This document shows, in pieces, positions 16,753-24,561 of a stretch of DNA of 64,000 nt; the stretch's first letter is position 1, and each line of letters starts with the position of its first letter. This stretch comes from Casimicrobium huifangae (GTDB lineage: Bacteria; Pseudomonadota; Gammaproteobacteria; Burkholderiales; Casimicrobiaceae). The position numbers and the translations under genes are program-made. A model generated the notes under the pieces. The model was not told where the DNA came from. It made no database searches and was given only the letters and a program-made list of their open reading frames with translations. The stretch spans positions 3,766,436 to 3,830,435 of the forward strand of contig NZ_CP041352.1 of the NCBI RefSeq assembly GCF_009746125.1, in the 5' to 3' direction.

Positions 16753-17643
16753 CTAGCCGCTCGCCGGAAGCGCCGCCGATCGGGCGTCAATTCGTCGCCA
16801 GTAGAGCGCGCAGGTCATGCCGCTGACAATGTGCCAGATTCCCCAGAGGCTGGCGATGATGACCATGCCAAGGTCGGAGTTGAACTGCACCGCGATGATG
16901 CCCAGCGCGAGGCCGGAGTTCTGCATGCCGCCCTCAATCATCACGGCCCGGCGGTCGCGCACGCTGACGCCCATCGCAACGCTGGTCAGCCAGCCGAACA
17001 GCAAACCGCTGGCGTTGTGCAGGATCACGATGGCCAGCATCGGCAACAGGCCCAGCGTGAGCAGTTGCCGCTCCTTCACCAGTCCAAGCACGATGAAAGC
17101 GAGCAGCGCTGCCAGCGAAAAGTTCGCCAGCGGCTTCTGAATCCGGCCCGTCAATGACGGAAAGCGGTGCGAGAACAGCAAGCCGAGCGCCATCGGGATC
17201 GCCAGCATCACCAGCAGGCTGACCCAGATGCCGGACGCGTCGAGATTCAGCTCGCGCAGCCAGCCCGCCGTCGCCGGGTTGGTAGCGATCATCCAGCCAA
17301 AGTTGAACGGCGTGGCAAACAGCGCAATCACCGAGGCCACCGCTGACACGCTGACCGAGAGCGCGGTGTTGCCGCGGCCGAAGTGCGTCACCACGTTGCT
17401 GAGGCTGCCACCAGGGCAGGCAGCAACGAGGATCATCGCGGCCTCCACGTTGGCGGGCAAATCGAGCGCCAGCGTCGCCAGCCAGGTGCCGATCGGCAGC
17501 AGGATGAACTGCGGGATCAGCCCGCAGAGCACGGCTTTCGGCGTCTGCAGCACGCGGCGGAAGTCGTCCACGCGGAGTTCGAGCGCCACCGAAAATACCA
17601 TCAGTGCCAGCACCGTGCTGAGCACAATTTGTTGCGTCGTCAT
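16753..17643 (-). CDS. Bile acid:sodium symporter-like (SBF) family transporter
   Basis: 296-residue inner-membrane protein with about nine hydrophobic helices, of the BASS/SBF family. Characteristic segments are 'MVFSVALELRVDDFRRVLQTPKAVLCGL', 'LVAACPGGSLSNVVTHFGRGN' (the conserved core near helix 4), and 'EGGMQNSGLALGIIAV' near the C-terminus, where the paired sodium sites lie in this family. The ATG at 17643 follows an AGGGGGA ribosome site. Bacterial members import varied organic anions such as pantoate or 2-keto acids; the substrate here is unknown. It is divergent from the KefB-like gene. Confidence 0.9.
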   Translation of the reverse strand: MTTQQIVLSTVLALMVFSVALELRVDDFRRVLQTPKAVLCGLIPQFILLPIGTWLATLALDLPANVEAAMILVAACPGGSLSNVVTHFGRGNTALSVSVSAVASVIALFATPFNFGWMIATNPATAGWLRELNLDASGIWVSLLVMLAIPMALGLLFSHRFPSLTGRIQKPLANFSLAALLAFIVLGLVKERQLLTLGLLPMLAIVILHNASGLLFGWLTSVAMGVSVRDRRAVMIEGGMQNSGLALGIIAVQFNSDLGMVIIASLWGIWHIVSGMTCALYWRRIDARSAALPASG

Positions 17644-17829
17644 CAATCCCCCTGTTGCGGACCACCCCGGATCATCGGTGCCCGGCGCTCAACGATAACC
17701 GCGAACGGCCATCGCCTCAAAACTGCGGGCCGCCACGCCAATGTTGTCGAGCTGGCAGCGGCGGACCGGTCGAGCGTTTCGAAATTGCTTCGCGAGCTCA
17801 GACGTGCAAACCTCTGCTAGATTCGAGTC

Positions 17830-19818
17830 ATGAATTCGCCGCTTGCCCTTGTCGTCGTCGTGCTTGCCGCCAGCGTGCTGTCGGTCGGCGTCTGTCGCCG
17901 GCTGGGGCTGCCGTCATTGCTGGGCTATCTGACCGTCGGCATGCTGCTGGGGCCGCAGGCGTTCAAGCTGATCCCCGATTCGGCGCAGGCGCGCGCGATT
18001 GCGGAATACGGCATCGTCTTCCTGATGTTCTCGATCGGGCTCGAATTTTCGTTGCCACAGTTCCGCTCGATGCGGCGGCTGGTGCTGGGGCTCGGCTCGG
18101 CACAGTACCTGCTCTCCCTGCTGCTGTTTGCGCTGATTGCGCTGGCGCTGGCGCAGAGCTTCGCCTCCGCCGTGGTGCTCGGCGCTGCGCTGGCGATGTC
18201 GTCAACGGCGATCGGCATCAAGCTGCTGGCCGAGCGCAACGAGCTATCCGCGCCAGTGGCGAAACCGGTGATCGGCGTGCTGCTGTTCCAGGACCTCGCC
18301 GTGGTGCCGCTCTTGATCGTGCTGCCCGCGCTCGGCGTGGGCGCGCAGACGAGCATGGCCGAAACCGGCTGGCTGATCACCAAAGTCGTGGTGCTGCTCG
18401 GCCTGCTGCTTGGCTTTGGGCAGCCGGTGCTCCGGGCGTGGTTCCGTATCGTGGCGCAGCGCAAGACCGGCGAGCTGTTCATGCTGAACGTGCTGCTGGT
18501 GACGCTGCTGCTGGCCTGGCTGTGCCACATCGCAGGGCTGCCGCACGCGCTGGGCGCCTTTGTCGCCGGCATGCTGATCGCCGAGACCGAATACAAGCTG
18601 CAGGTGGAAGATGACATCCGTCCATTCCGCGATGTGCTGCTGGGCATGTTCTTCATCTCGGTGGGCATGCAGCTCGACGGCGGCATGGTGCTGCAGCAGT
18701 TCGTCTGGGTTGCGCTGGCAGTGGTATTGCTGATCGCCGGCAAGGCAGCGGTGCTGCAACCGCTGGCGCGCTACTTTGGCCTGAAAACGGCGGACGCCAA
18801 CATCGCCGCCGCGCTGATCGCGCCCGGTGGCGAGTTTGGCTTTGTGTTGCTGACGCTGGGGCTGACGACCGGCGCGCTGCCCTCTCAGGCGGCACAGGTG
18901 GCCATCGCAGCGATGCTGATTTCGATGCTGCTGGCGCCCTTCCTGCCGCGCATCGCCGAACGCATCAACAAGCGGATCACGGCCAACGACTTCCTCGCCC
19001 GCTCCGCCGACATCTTCAAGATCGCCTCGGAAAGCATGGGCCGGCAGGACCACGTCGTCATCTGCGGTTTTGGCCGCAGCGGGCAATATCTGGCGCGGCT
19101 GCTCGACACCGAGGGCGTCAGCTTCGTCGCGCTTGATCATGACCCGGAGCGCGTGCGCGAAGCCATCGGCAGTGTTGGCGATACCGCCGGCCGGACTCAT
19201 GACGTGGTGTTCGGCGACGCCCGCCGGCGCGAGGCTCTGATCGCCGCCGGTGTCGAGCGGGCACGCGCGCTGGTGGTGTCGTTTGCCGATCTCGAAGCCG
19301 CGCTGAAAATCGTCGGCACCACGCGCGCGATACGCACCGATCTGCCAATCGTGGTGCGCACCACTGACGAGGAACCGATTGAGCGGCTGCTGGCCGCCGG
19401 TGCCACCGAGGTAGTGCCGGAAGTGCTCGAAGGCAGCCTGATGCTGGCCTCGCATTCGCTGCTGCTGCTCGGCACACCGCTATCAAAAGTGCTGCGCCGC
19501 ATCCGCGCAGTCCGGGAAGAACGCTACAGCCTGTTTCAGGGCTTTTATCGCGGCGCCAGTGACGGCAACGAAAACGAGGATGACGCCCGTCTGCTTCACA
19601 CCGTGCATCTTGGCAGCGGCGCCAACGCCGTGGGCCGCACCTGGGGCGAGGTCGCCGCCGCCTTCCGTGGCGGCGATGTCGAGGTCACCCAGATTCGTCG
19701 CGGCGGTACCCGGCTGCCGCGCCCGGCGGATGAGTTCGTGTTCGAAAGCGGCGATGCCATCGTATTGCTCGGCACCCAGCGGGGTGTGTCGTCACTTGAG
19801 CTGCATCTGATCGGCTAG
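17830..19818 (+). CDS. CPA2 family cation/proton antiporter with TrkA-N and TrkA-C domains (KefB/YbaL type)
   Basis: 662-residue inner-membrane protein. Residues 1 to about 385 form the Na+/H+ exchanger fold with some 12 hydrophobic segments ('MLLGPQAFKLIPDSAQARAIAEYGIVFLMFSIGLEFS', 'FQDLAVVPLLIV', 'HALGAFVAGMLIAETEYK'). A cytoplasmic TrkA-N/RCK domain follows with the nucleotide-binding 'VVICGFGRSGQYLARLL' near residue 411, then a TrkA-C domain from about 575. Such proteins mediate K+ or Na+ efflux in exchange for protons, in some cases gated by glutathione adducts. No KefF/KefG-like ancillary gene is adjacent. With kup it makes this stretch a potassium-transport neighbourhood, though separately transcribed. 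Confidence 0.93.
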   Translation: MNSPLALVVVVLAASVLSVGVCRRLGLPSLLGYLTVGMLLGPQAFKLIPDSAQARAIAEYGIVFLMFSIGLEFSLPQFRSMRRLVLGLGSAQYLLSLLLFALIALALAQSFASAVVLGAALAMSSTAIGIKLLAERNELSAPVAKPVIGVLLFQDLAVVPLLIVLPALGVGAQTSMAETGWLITKVVVLLGLLLGFGQPVLRAWFRIVAQRKTGELFMLNVLLVTLLLAWLCHIAGLPHALGAFVAGMLIAETEYKLQVEDDIRPFRDVLLGMFFISVGMQLDGGMVLQQFVWVALAVVLLIAGKAAVLQPLARYFGLKTADANIAAALIAPGGEFGFVLLTLGLTTGALPSQAAQVAIAAMLISMLLAPFLPRIAERINKRITANDFLARSADIFKIASESMGRQDHVVICGFGRSGQYLARLLDTEGVSFVALDHDPERVREAIGSVGDTAGRTHDVVFGDARRREALIAAGVERARALVVSFADLEAALKIVGTTRAIRTDLPIVVRTTDEEPIERLLAAGATEVVPEVLEGSLMLASHSLLLLGTPLSKVLRRIRAVREERYSLFQGFYRGASDGNENEDDARLLHTVHLGSGANAVGRTWGEVAAAFRGGDVEVTQIRRGGTRLPRPADEFVFESGDAIVLLGTQRGVSSLELHLIG

Positions 19819-19863
19819 GGCCGATCCGGCCGTATCGGTAATTTCCGATACTGCAGGCCGTTC

Positions 19864-19884
19864 CGGCGCAATCTTCTTGCGCCG
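19864..19884. terminator. Hairpin downstream of the KefB-like gene
   Basis: CGGCGCAA-TCTTC-TTGCGCCG is a perfect 8-bp stem with a 5-nt loop, 46 bp after the stop codon. There is no T tract after it, so it may protect a 3' end or act with Rho instead of being a simple intrinsic terminator. Confidence 0.45.
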
Positions 19885-20011
19885 CAAATTAGGGATTTCC
19901 CGCAGTCCCGCGCTCGTACACCCGCGTTTTTTGAAATCCGTATCATGGCATGCCGTTTGCGTATGCAGCTGATAGCAATCTCTGGTGTAATGCCCGCCGA
20001 ACAGGCGCAGC

Positions 20012-20044
20012 GGTGTCACAGGCTGGACACGATGGTGTCACAGG
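20012..20044. promoter_or_regulatory. Paired GGTGTCACAGG direct repeats before aapJ
   Basis: Two identical 11-bp sequences start at 20012 and 20034, exactly 22 bp (two helical turns) apart, about 70-100 bp upstream of the binding-protein start. This spacing is typical of a regulator binding two adjacent sites on one DNA face. The regulator is unknown. Confidence 0.4.
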
Positions 20045-20115
20045 AAGGACGCCGTGATGTATTGCATGGCTGCGCTCGTGTTTCATTTCGCTCAAATTGA
20101 AGGAGAACCCAAACA

Positions 20116-21147
20116 ATGATGATTTCCAAGACCAAGGTGGCGCTTGGTGCGCTGCTCGCGATCGGTGCACTGGCGTCAGTTCCGGCCCATGCTGGTGCAA
20201 CGCTCGACAAGATCAAGAAAAATGGCCAGGTGGTTTGCGGCGTCAACACCGGTCTCGCCGGGTTCTCGCAGGCGGATGCATCCGGCAACTGGACGGGCCT
20301 TGACGTTGACGTGTGCAAGGCAATCGCCGCGGCCGTGCTGGGCGATGCCAACAAGGTGAAATGGGTTCCGCTCAACGCGCAGCAACGCTTCACCGCGCTG
20401 CAATCCGGCGAAGTGGACATCCTGTCGCGTAACACGACCTTCTCGCTGACGCGTGATGCTTCGCTCGGTCTGCATGTCACTGGCGTCACCTACTATGACG
20501 GCCAGGGCTTCATGGTCACCACCAAGTCGAAGATCAAGGACGCCAAGCAGCTCAAGGGGCAGACCGTCTGCGTGCAGTCCGGCACCACGACCGAGAAGAA
20601 CCTGACTGACTTCTCCAAAGCCAACGGCCTCGGCATCAAGCCTGTCGTGTTCGAAAAAGTGGAAGCCGCCACCGGCGCCTACTTCTCGGGTCGCTGCGTG
20701 GCTTACACCACCGACGCATCCGGTCTCGCCTCGGTACGCAACAAGGAAGCGAAGAACCCTGACGAGCACGTGATCCTGCCGCAACTGATCTCGAAAGAAC
20801 CGCTCGGCCCGATGGTCCGCCGTGGTGATGACGAGTGGTTCGCGATCACCAAGTGGGTCATCCACGGCCTGCTCGAGGCGGAAGAGTACGGCATCACGCA
20901 AGCCAACGTCGATCAGCAGAAGTCGAGCCAGGACCCGGTGGTGCAACGCATCCTCGGTACCACGGAAGATACGGGCAAGCTGCTCGGTCTCGACAAGGAA
21001 TGGATGGCCCGTGCGCTGAAGGCGACCGGTAACTACGGTGAGATCTTCGAGCGCAACGTCGGTCCGAAGTCGGCGCTCAAGCTGCCGCGTGGTGCGAACA
21101 ACCTCTGGAACAAGGGCGGGCTGATGTACGCCTACCCTGTTCGCTAA
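20116..21147 (+). CDS. aapJ: General L-amino acid ABC transporter substrate-binding protein
   Basis: 343-residue periplasmic binding protein of the AapJ/BztA group (SBP family 3). A Sec signal (about residues 1-24, ending VPAHA) is followed by 'TLDKIKKNGQVVCGVNTGLAGFSQADASGNWTGLDVDVCKAIAAAVLG', the typical opening, and 'VDILSRNTTFSLTRD' and 'YFSGRCVAYTTDASGLAS', which are AapJ hallmarks. A strong AAGGAGA ribosome site lies ten bases before the ATG. It leads the operon with two permeases and an ATPase, and a long hairpin directly after its stop codon probably raises its level over the membrane components. Confidence 0.94.
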   Translation: MMISKTKVALGALLAIGALASVPAHAGATLDKIKKNGQVVCGVNTGLAGFSQADASGNWTGLDVDVCKAIAAAVLGDANKVKWVPLNAQQRFTALQSGEVDILSRNTTFSLTRDASLGLHVTGVTYYDGQGFMVTTKSKIKDAKQLKGQTVCVQSGTTTEKNLTDFSKANGLGIKPVVFEKVEAATGAYFSGRCVAYTTDASGLASVRNKEAKNPDEHVILPQLISKEPLGPMVRRGDDEWFAITKWVIHGLLEAEEYGITQANVDQQKSSQDPVVQRILGTTEDTGKLLGLDKEWMARALKATGNYGEIFERNVGPKSALKLPRGANNLWNKGGLMYAYPVR

Positions 21148-21150
21148 GAC

Positions 21151-21247
21151 TTGCTGCGCGGGCGCATTGCGTCGTTGCTTGCCGGCTCGCGTACACCAGT
21201 ACGCGTCGCCGACAAGCGCCTGGCACTGCATCCCCCTCGCTGCGTCT
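21151..21247. repeat. Long hairpin element after aapJ, copy 1 of 2
   Basis: Starts four bases after the aapJ stop codon. The core (21173-21218) folds as CGTTGCTTGCCGGCTCGCGTAC / GTACGCGTCGCCGACAAGCG with an ACCA loop. A second copy, alike along some 95 bp, follows the other binding-protein gene at 38651-38750. Confidence 0.75.
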
Positions 21248-21285
21248 GAACCTTGGTTCGATTCGGCAGTTAATGTCGAACCAAT

Positions 21286-21306
21286 CCTCTCCCCGTCCGG
21301 GAGAGG
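21286..21306. repeat. CCTCTCCC/GGGAGAGG hairpin
   Basis: CCTCTCCC-CGTCC-GGGAGAGG, an 8-bp stem in the aapJ-aapQ spacer. Related G-rich/C-rich palindromes lie at 53300-53341 (inside a gene) and 62700-62820. Confidence 0.55.
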
Positions 21307-21409
21307 GTTAGCGAGAAGGCGTTGGTGGCGTTGCCATCAGCTCATTCCCTCTAACAGGATCAGCAAGAAATCCTGATTGCCGGATAACAAAACCATAGCG
21401 GGGAAATGC

Positions 21410-22591
21410 ATGGCAGTTGCACCACGAACTCCACCCAAAAAGCGTGACTGGTCCTGGCGCAGCCAAGCCTTCCGCGGACTTCTCTACCAGATCATCGCGG
21501 TCATCCTGATCGGCGGTGTCGCCTGGTTCCTGGCCCACAACACCGCCGAGAACATGCGGATCCGTGGCATTCAGGGCGGTTTCGACTTCCTGAAATCGCC
21601 GGCCGGTTTCGACATCGGCGAATCACTCTTCCATTTCGACTCCAACGACCCTTACTGGAAGGCATTCCTGATTGGTGTCAGCAACACGTTGCGCGTTGCC
21701 ATCGTTGGCATTGTGCTGACCACCCTCCTTGGCACCATGATCGGTGTCGGGCGCTTTTCGCGCAACGGACTCGTGCGTGGGCTTTGCCAGGCGTACGTTG
21801 AACTGTTCCGCAACGTGCCGGTGCTGATTCAGTTGCTCATGTGGTACCTGCTGTTCACCGAGCTGCTGCCCGAAATCTCGGAAGCAAAGAACATCGGTCC
21901 CTTCTTCCTGAGCAAGGGTGGCATGTCTTTCCCGATCCCGGAGTGGTCGGCCTCGCACTTGTCCACGATGGCTGGCGCTGCAATCGGGCTGGTGGCAGCC
22001 TGGCTGTTTCGTCGTCGCACGGTGAAACGATTTGAAGAAACCGGCCAGCTGGGCAGCATGTTTCTGGTGCCACTCATCATCGTAATCGCGGGTGCACTGG
22101 CCGGTTGGGTTGCAGGCGGCATGCCGACCACGTGGGTAGTGCCGAAGAAGGGTGAATTCGCAGTCGAAGGCGGCGGCTCGCTGACACCGGAATTCATGGC
22201 GGTGCTGATGGGGCTGGTCCTTTATACCGCCGCCTTCGTGGCCGAGGTTGTACGGTCGGGCATCCAGTCGGTTGCCCGTGGGCAAAGCGAAGCCGCGCAA
22301 GCGCTGGGCCTCAGCAAAGGCCAGGAAATGCAGAAGGTGCTGCTGCCGCAGGCGCTGCGCGTGATCATCCCGCCGATGACCAACCAGTATCTGAATCTCA
22401 CCAAGAATTCGTCGCTGGCGGTGGCGATCGGTTACCCGGACGTGGTGTCGATCTCCAATACGGCGCTCAATCAGACCGGCCGCGCGGTGGAATGCATCGC
22501 AATCATCATGCTGGTCTATCTCACCACGTCGTTGTCCACCTCGTTCTTCATGAATTGGTACAACGCAAAGTCAGCCATCAAGGAGCGGTAG
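21410..22591 (+). CDS. aapQ: General L-amino acid ABC transporter permease, first subunit
   Basis: 393-residue inner-membrane permease of the AapQ/BztB type, larger than simple HisM-like permeases because of an extra N-terminal domain. Hydrophobic segments start near residue 32 ('GLLYQIIAVILIGGVAWFLAHNT', then 'NMRIRGIQGGFDFL', a clear AapQ signature). The C-terminal half holds the transport domain with the EAA motif 'SEAAQALGLSKGQEMQKVLLPQALRVIIPPMTNQYL', which contacts the ATPase. The ATG at 21410 has a GCGGGGAA ribosome site; a TTG at 21377 in the same frame is less likely. It is followed nine bases later by aapM. Confidence 0.93.
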   Translation: MAVAPRTPPKKRDWSWRSQAFRGLLYQIIAVILIGGVAWFLAHNTAENMRIRGIQGGFDFLKSPAGFDIGESLFHFDSNDPYWKAFLIGVSNTLRVAIVGIVLTTLLGTMIGVGRFSRNGLVRGLCQAYVELFRNVPVLIQLLMWYLLFTELLPEISEAKNIGPFFLSKGGMSFPIPEWSASHLSTMAGAAIGLVAAWLFRRRTVKRFEETGQLGSMFLVPLIIVIAGALAGWVAGGMPTTWVVPKKGEFAVEGGGSLTPEFMAVLMGLVLYTAAFVAEVVRSGIQSVARGQSEAAQALGLSKGQEMQKVLLPQALRVIIPPMTNQYLNLTKNSSLAVAIGYPDVVSISNTALNQTGRAVECIAIIMLVYLTTSLSTSFFMNWYNAKSAIKER

Positions 22592-22600
22592 GAAAACATC

Positions 22601-23707
22601 ATGGCTGAAACCATCATCTTTCAATCGCTGCCGCCCCGCCCCGCCCCGGTCAAGACCGAAGGTCTGGTGCCGTGGATTCGCACCAACCTCTTCGGTAGCT
22701 GGCAGAGTACGCTGACCACCCTGATCGTTGGCGGACTGTTGCTTTACTTTCTGCCCAAGTTCCTCAACTGGGCGGTGTTCACGGCGACGACGGTTGCCAA
22801 CGCCGACGCCTGTCGCGCCGATGGCGTCGGTGCCTGCTGGGGTGTGATCAAGGAGAAGTACCGCCTGATCCTGTTCGGCCGATACCCGTTCGACGAGCAA
22901 TGGCGGCCGCTGATAGCCACGCTGCTGATGGTGGCGCTGGTGGTCGCAAGCTGTACACGCGTGTTCTGGAACAAGTGGCTCGCGGTGTTGTGGATCGTCG
23001 TGATCGCCATTTACTTTGTCCTGATGTCTGGCGGCTATTTCGGCCTCACCACAGTCACCACTGACCGCTGGGGTGGCCTGCCATTGACCATCATGCTCAC
23101 GACGATCTCGCTCGTGCTTGCGTTCCCGCTCGCTCTGCTGGTGGCCTTGGGCCGCCGCTCGCAACTGCCGGCGATCCGCACCTTTTGCACCATTTATGTG
23201 GAGTTGGTGCGTGGCGTGCCGTTGATCTCGGTGCTGTTCATGGCGTCGTTCATGTTCCCTCTGTTCATGCCGCAAGGGCTCACCATTGACGTGCTGATCC
23301 GTGCGCTGGCCGGCATCACGTTGTTTGCCGCAGCTTACATGGCCGAAGTCATTCGCGGTGGCCTGCAGGCGATGCCAAAGGGCCAAACCGAAGCCGCAGC
23401 GTCGCTGGGCCTGTCGTACTGGCAGACGCAGTTCAAGATCATCCTGCCGCAGGCGCTCGCGATGGTGGTGCCCGGCATCATGAACAACTTCATTTCGCTG
23501 TTCAAGGACACCTCGCTCGTCTCCATCGTGTCGATGTATGAGTTGACCGGGTCGCTGGGCCTTGCGCTCAATTCCGACGCCGACTGGCGGCCTTACAAAC
23601 TTGAGGGCTATCTGTTCATCGTGGCGATCTATTTCGCCTTCTGCTTCGCCATGAGCCGCTACAGCCTGTGGATCGAGAAGCAGGTCAATAAATCCAAACT
23701 GCGCTAA
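22601..23707 (+). CDS. aapM: General L-amino acid ABC transporter permease, second subunit
   Basis: 368-residue inner-membrane partner of AapQ. An N-terminal hydrophobic stretch with the family segment 'WIRTNLFGSWQSTLTTLIVGGLLLYFLPKFLNWA' region and 'ADACRADGVGACWGVIKEKYRLILFGRYPFDEQWRP' is characteristic of AapM/BztC. The transport domain contains 'CTIYVELVRGVPLISVLFMASFMFPLF' and the EAA loop 'TEAAASLGLSYWQTQFKIILPQALAMVVPGIMNNFI'. It has its own ribosome site (GGTAGGAAAACATC) and sits between aapQ and aapP, 15 bp from the latter, so all three are one translation unit. Confidence 0.94.
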   Translation: MAETIIFQSLPPRPAPVKTEGLVPWIRTNLFGSWQSTLTTLIVGGLLLYFLPKFLNWAVFTATTVANADACRADGVGACWGVIKEKYRLILFGRYPFDEQWRPLIATLLMVALVVASCTRVFWNKWLAVLWIVVIAIYFVLMSGGYFGLTTVTTDRWGGLPLTIMLTTISLVLAFPLALLVALGRRSQLPAIRTFCTIYVELVRGVPLISVLFMASFMFPLFMPQGLTIDVLIRALAGITLFAAAYMAEVIRGGLQAMPKGQTEAAASLGLSYWQTQFKIILPQALAMVVPGIMNNFISLFKDTSLVSIVSMYELTGSLGLALNSDADWRPYKLEGYLFIVAIYFAFCFAMSRYSLWIEKQVNKSKLR

Positions 23708-23722
23708 CCGGGGACGACCAAC

Positions 23723-24478
23723 ATGACAACCCAGGCACAAGACAACATCATCGTCTTCGACAAGGTCAACAAGTGGTATGGCAACAACTTCCACGTGTTG
23801 CGTGACATCAACCTGCAGGTGAAGCGCGGTGAGCGCATCGTGATCTGTGGGCCGTCCGGCTCCGGCAAGTCAACGATGATCCGCTGCATCAACCGGCTTG
23901 AGGAGCATCAGGAAGGTCACCTGATCGTCGATGGCACCGAGCTGACCGACGACGTCAAGGCCATTGACCGCATCCGCAAGGACGTGGGCATGGTGTTCCA
24001 GCAGTTCAACCTCTTCCCCCACCTCACGGTGCTGGAGAACCTCACGCTGTCACCGATGTACGTCGGCAAGGTGCCGAAGAAGGAAGCGGAAGAAAAGGCG
24101 ATGGCGCAACTCAAGCGTGTGCGCATCGCCGAGCAGGCTGGCAAATACCCGCTGCAACTTTCCGGCGGTCAGCAACAGCGGGTGGCGATCGCGCGCGCGC
24201 TGTGCCTGACACCGAAGATCATGCTGTTCGATGAGCCCACCTCGGCGCTCGACCCGGAAATGATCAAGGAAGTGCTCGACGTCATGGTGGAAATGGCCAA
24301 TCAGGGCATCACCATGCTCTGCGTCACCCACGAAATGGGTTTCGCCAAGGCCGTCGCCGATCGCGTGATCTTCATGGACCAGGGTCAGATCGTCGAGCAG
24401 AACAATCCGCACGACTTTTTCAATAATCCGCAGACGGATCGGTCAAAGGACTTCCTGTCGAAGATTCTCGGGCACTAG
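23723..24478 (+). CDS. aapP: General L-amino acid ABC transporter ATPase
   Basis: 251-residue cytoplasmic ATPase of the polar amino acid class (GlnQ/HisP-like) powering AapQM. Walker A is GPSGSGKST at residues 43-51, the Q-loop lies in '[26 protein letters not shown]', the ABC signature is LSGGQQQR, Walker B is '[14 protein letters not shown]', and the switch His is in '[28 protein letters not shown]'. It ends the operon; a perfect palindromic terminator begins 22 bp after its stop codon. Confidence 0.95.
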   Translation: MTTQAQDNIIVFDKVNKWYGNNFHVLRDINLQVKRGERIVICGPSGSGKSTMIRCINRLEEHQEGHLIVDGTELTDDVKAIDRIRKDVGMVFQQFNLFPHLTVLENLTLSPMYVGKVPKKEAEEKAMAQLKRVRIAEQAGKYPLQLSGGQQQRVAIARALCLTPKIMLFDEPTSALDPEMIKEVLDVMVEMANQGITMLCVTHEMGFAKAVADRVIFMDQGQIVEQNNPHDFFNNPQTDRSKDFLSKILGH

Positions 24479-24499
24479 ACGAAACTCCGTACAGTCCTC

Positions 24500-24534
24500 A
24501 AAGACGGCCGCAATTGCGGCCGTCTTTCATTGTT
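24500..24534 (+). terminator. Intrinsic terminator of the aap operon
   Basis: AAAGACGGCCGCAA-TTGCGGCCGTCTTT is a perfect 28-bp palindrome followed by CATTGTTT. The A/T-rich ends make it usable in both directions, so it can also end the convergent M61-like gene transcript. Confidence 0.9.
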
Positions 24535-24561
24535 TCTGCGATTACGAAGGCTGTTATCGCG

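Noticed and set aside
16608-16790. Minus-strand open frame of 60 codons between kup and the symporter gene
   Set aside because: Lies within the inverted repeat copy B; translation of repeat sequence, not conserved among copies.
21286-21306. CCTCTCCC/GGGAGAGG hairpin as an intrinsic terminator of aapJ
   Set aside because: No T tract follows and essential permease genes lie downstream; listed as a repeat only.
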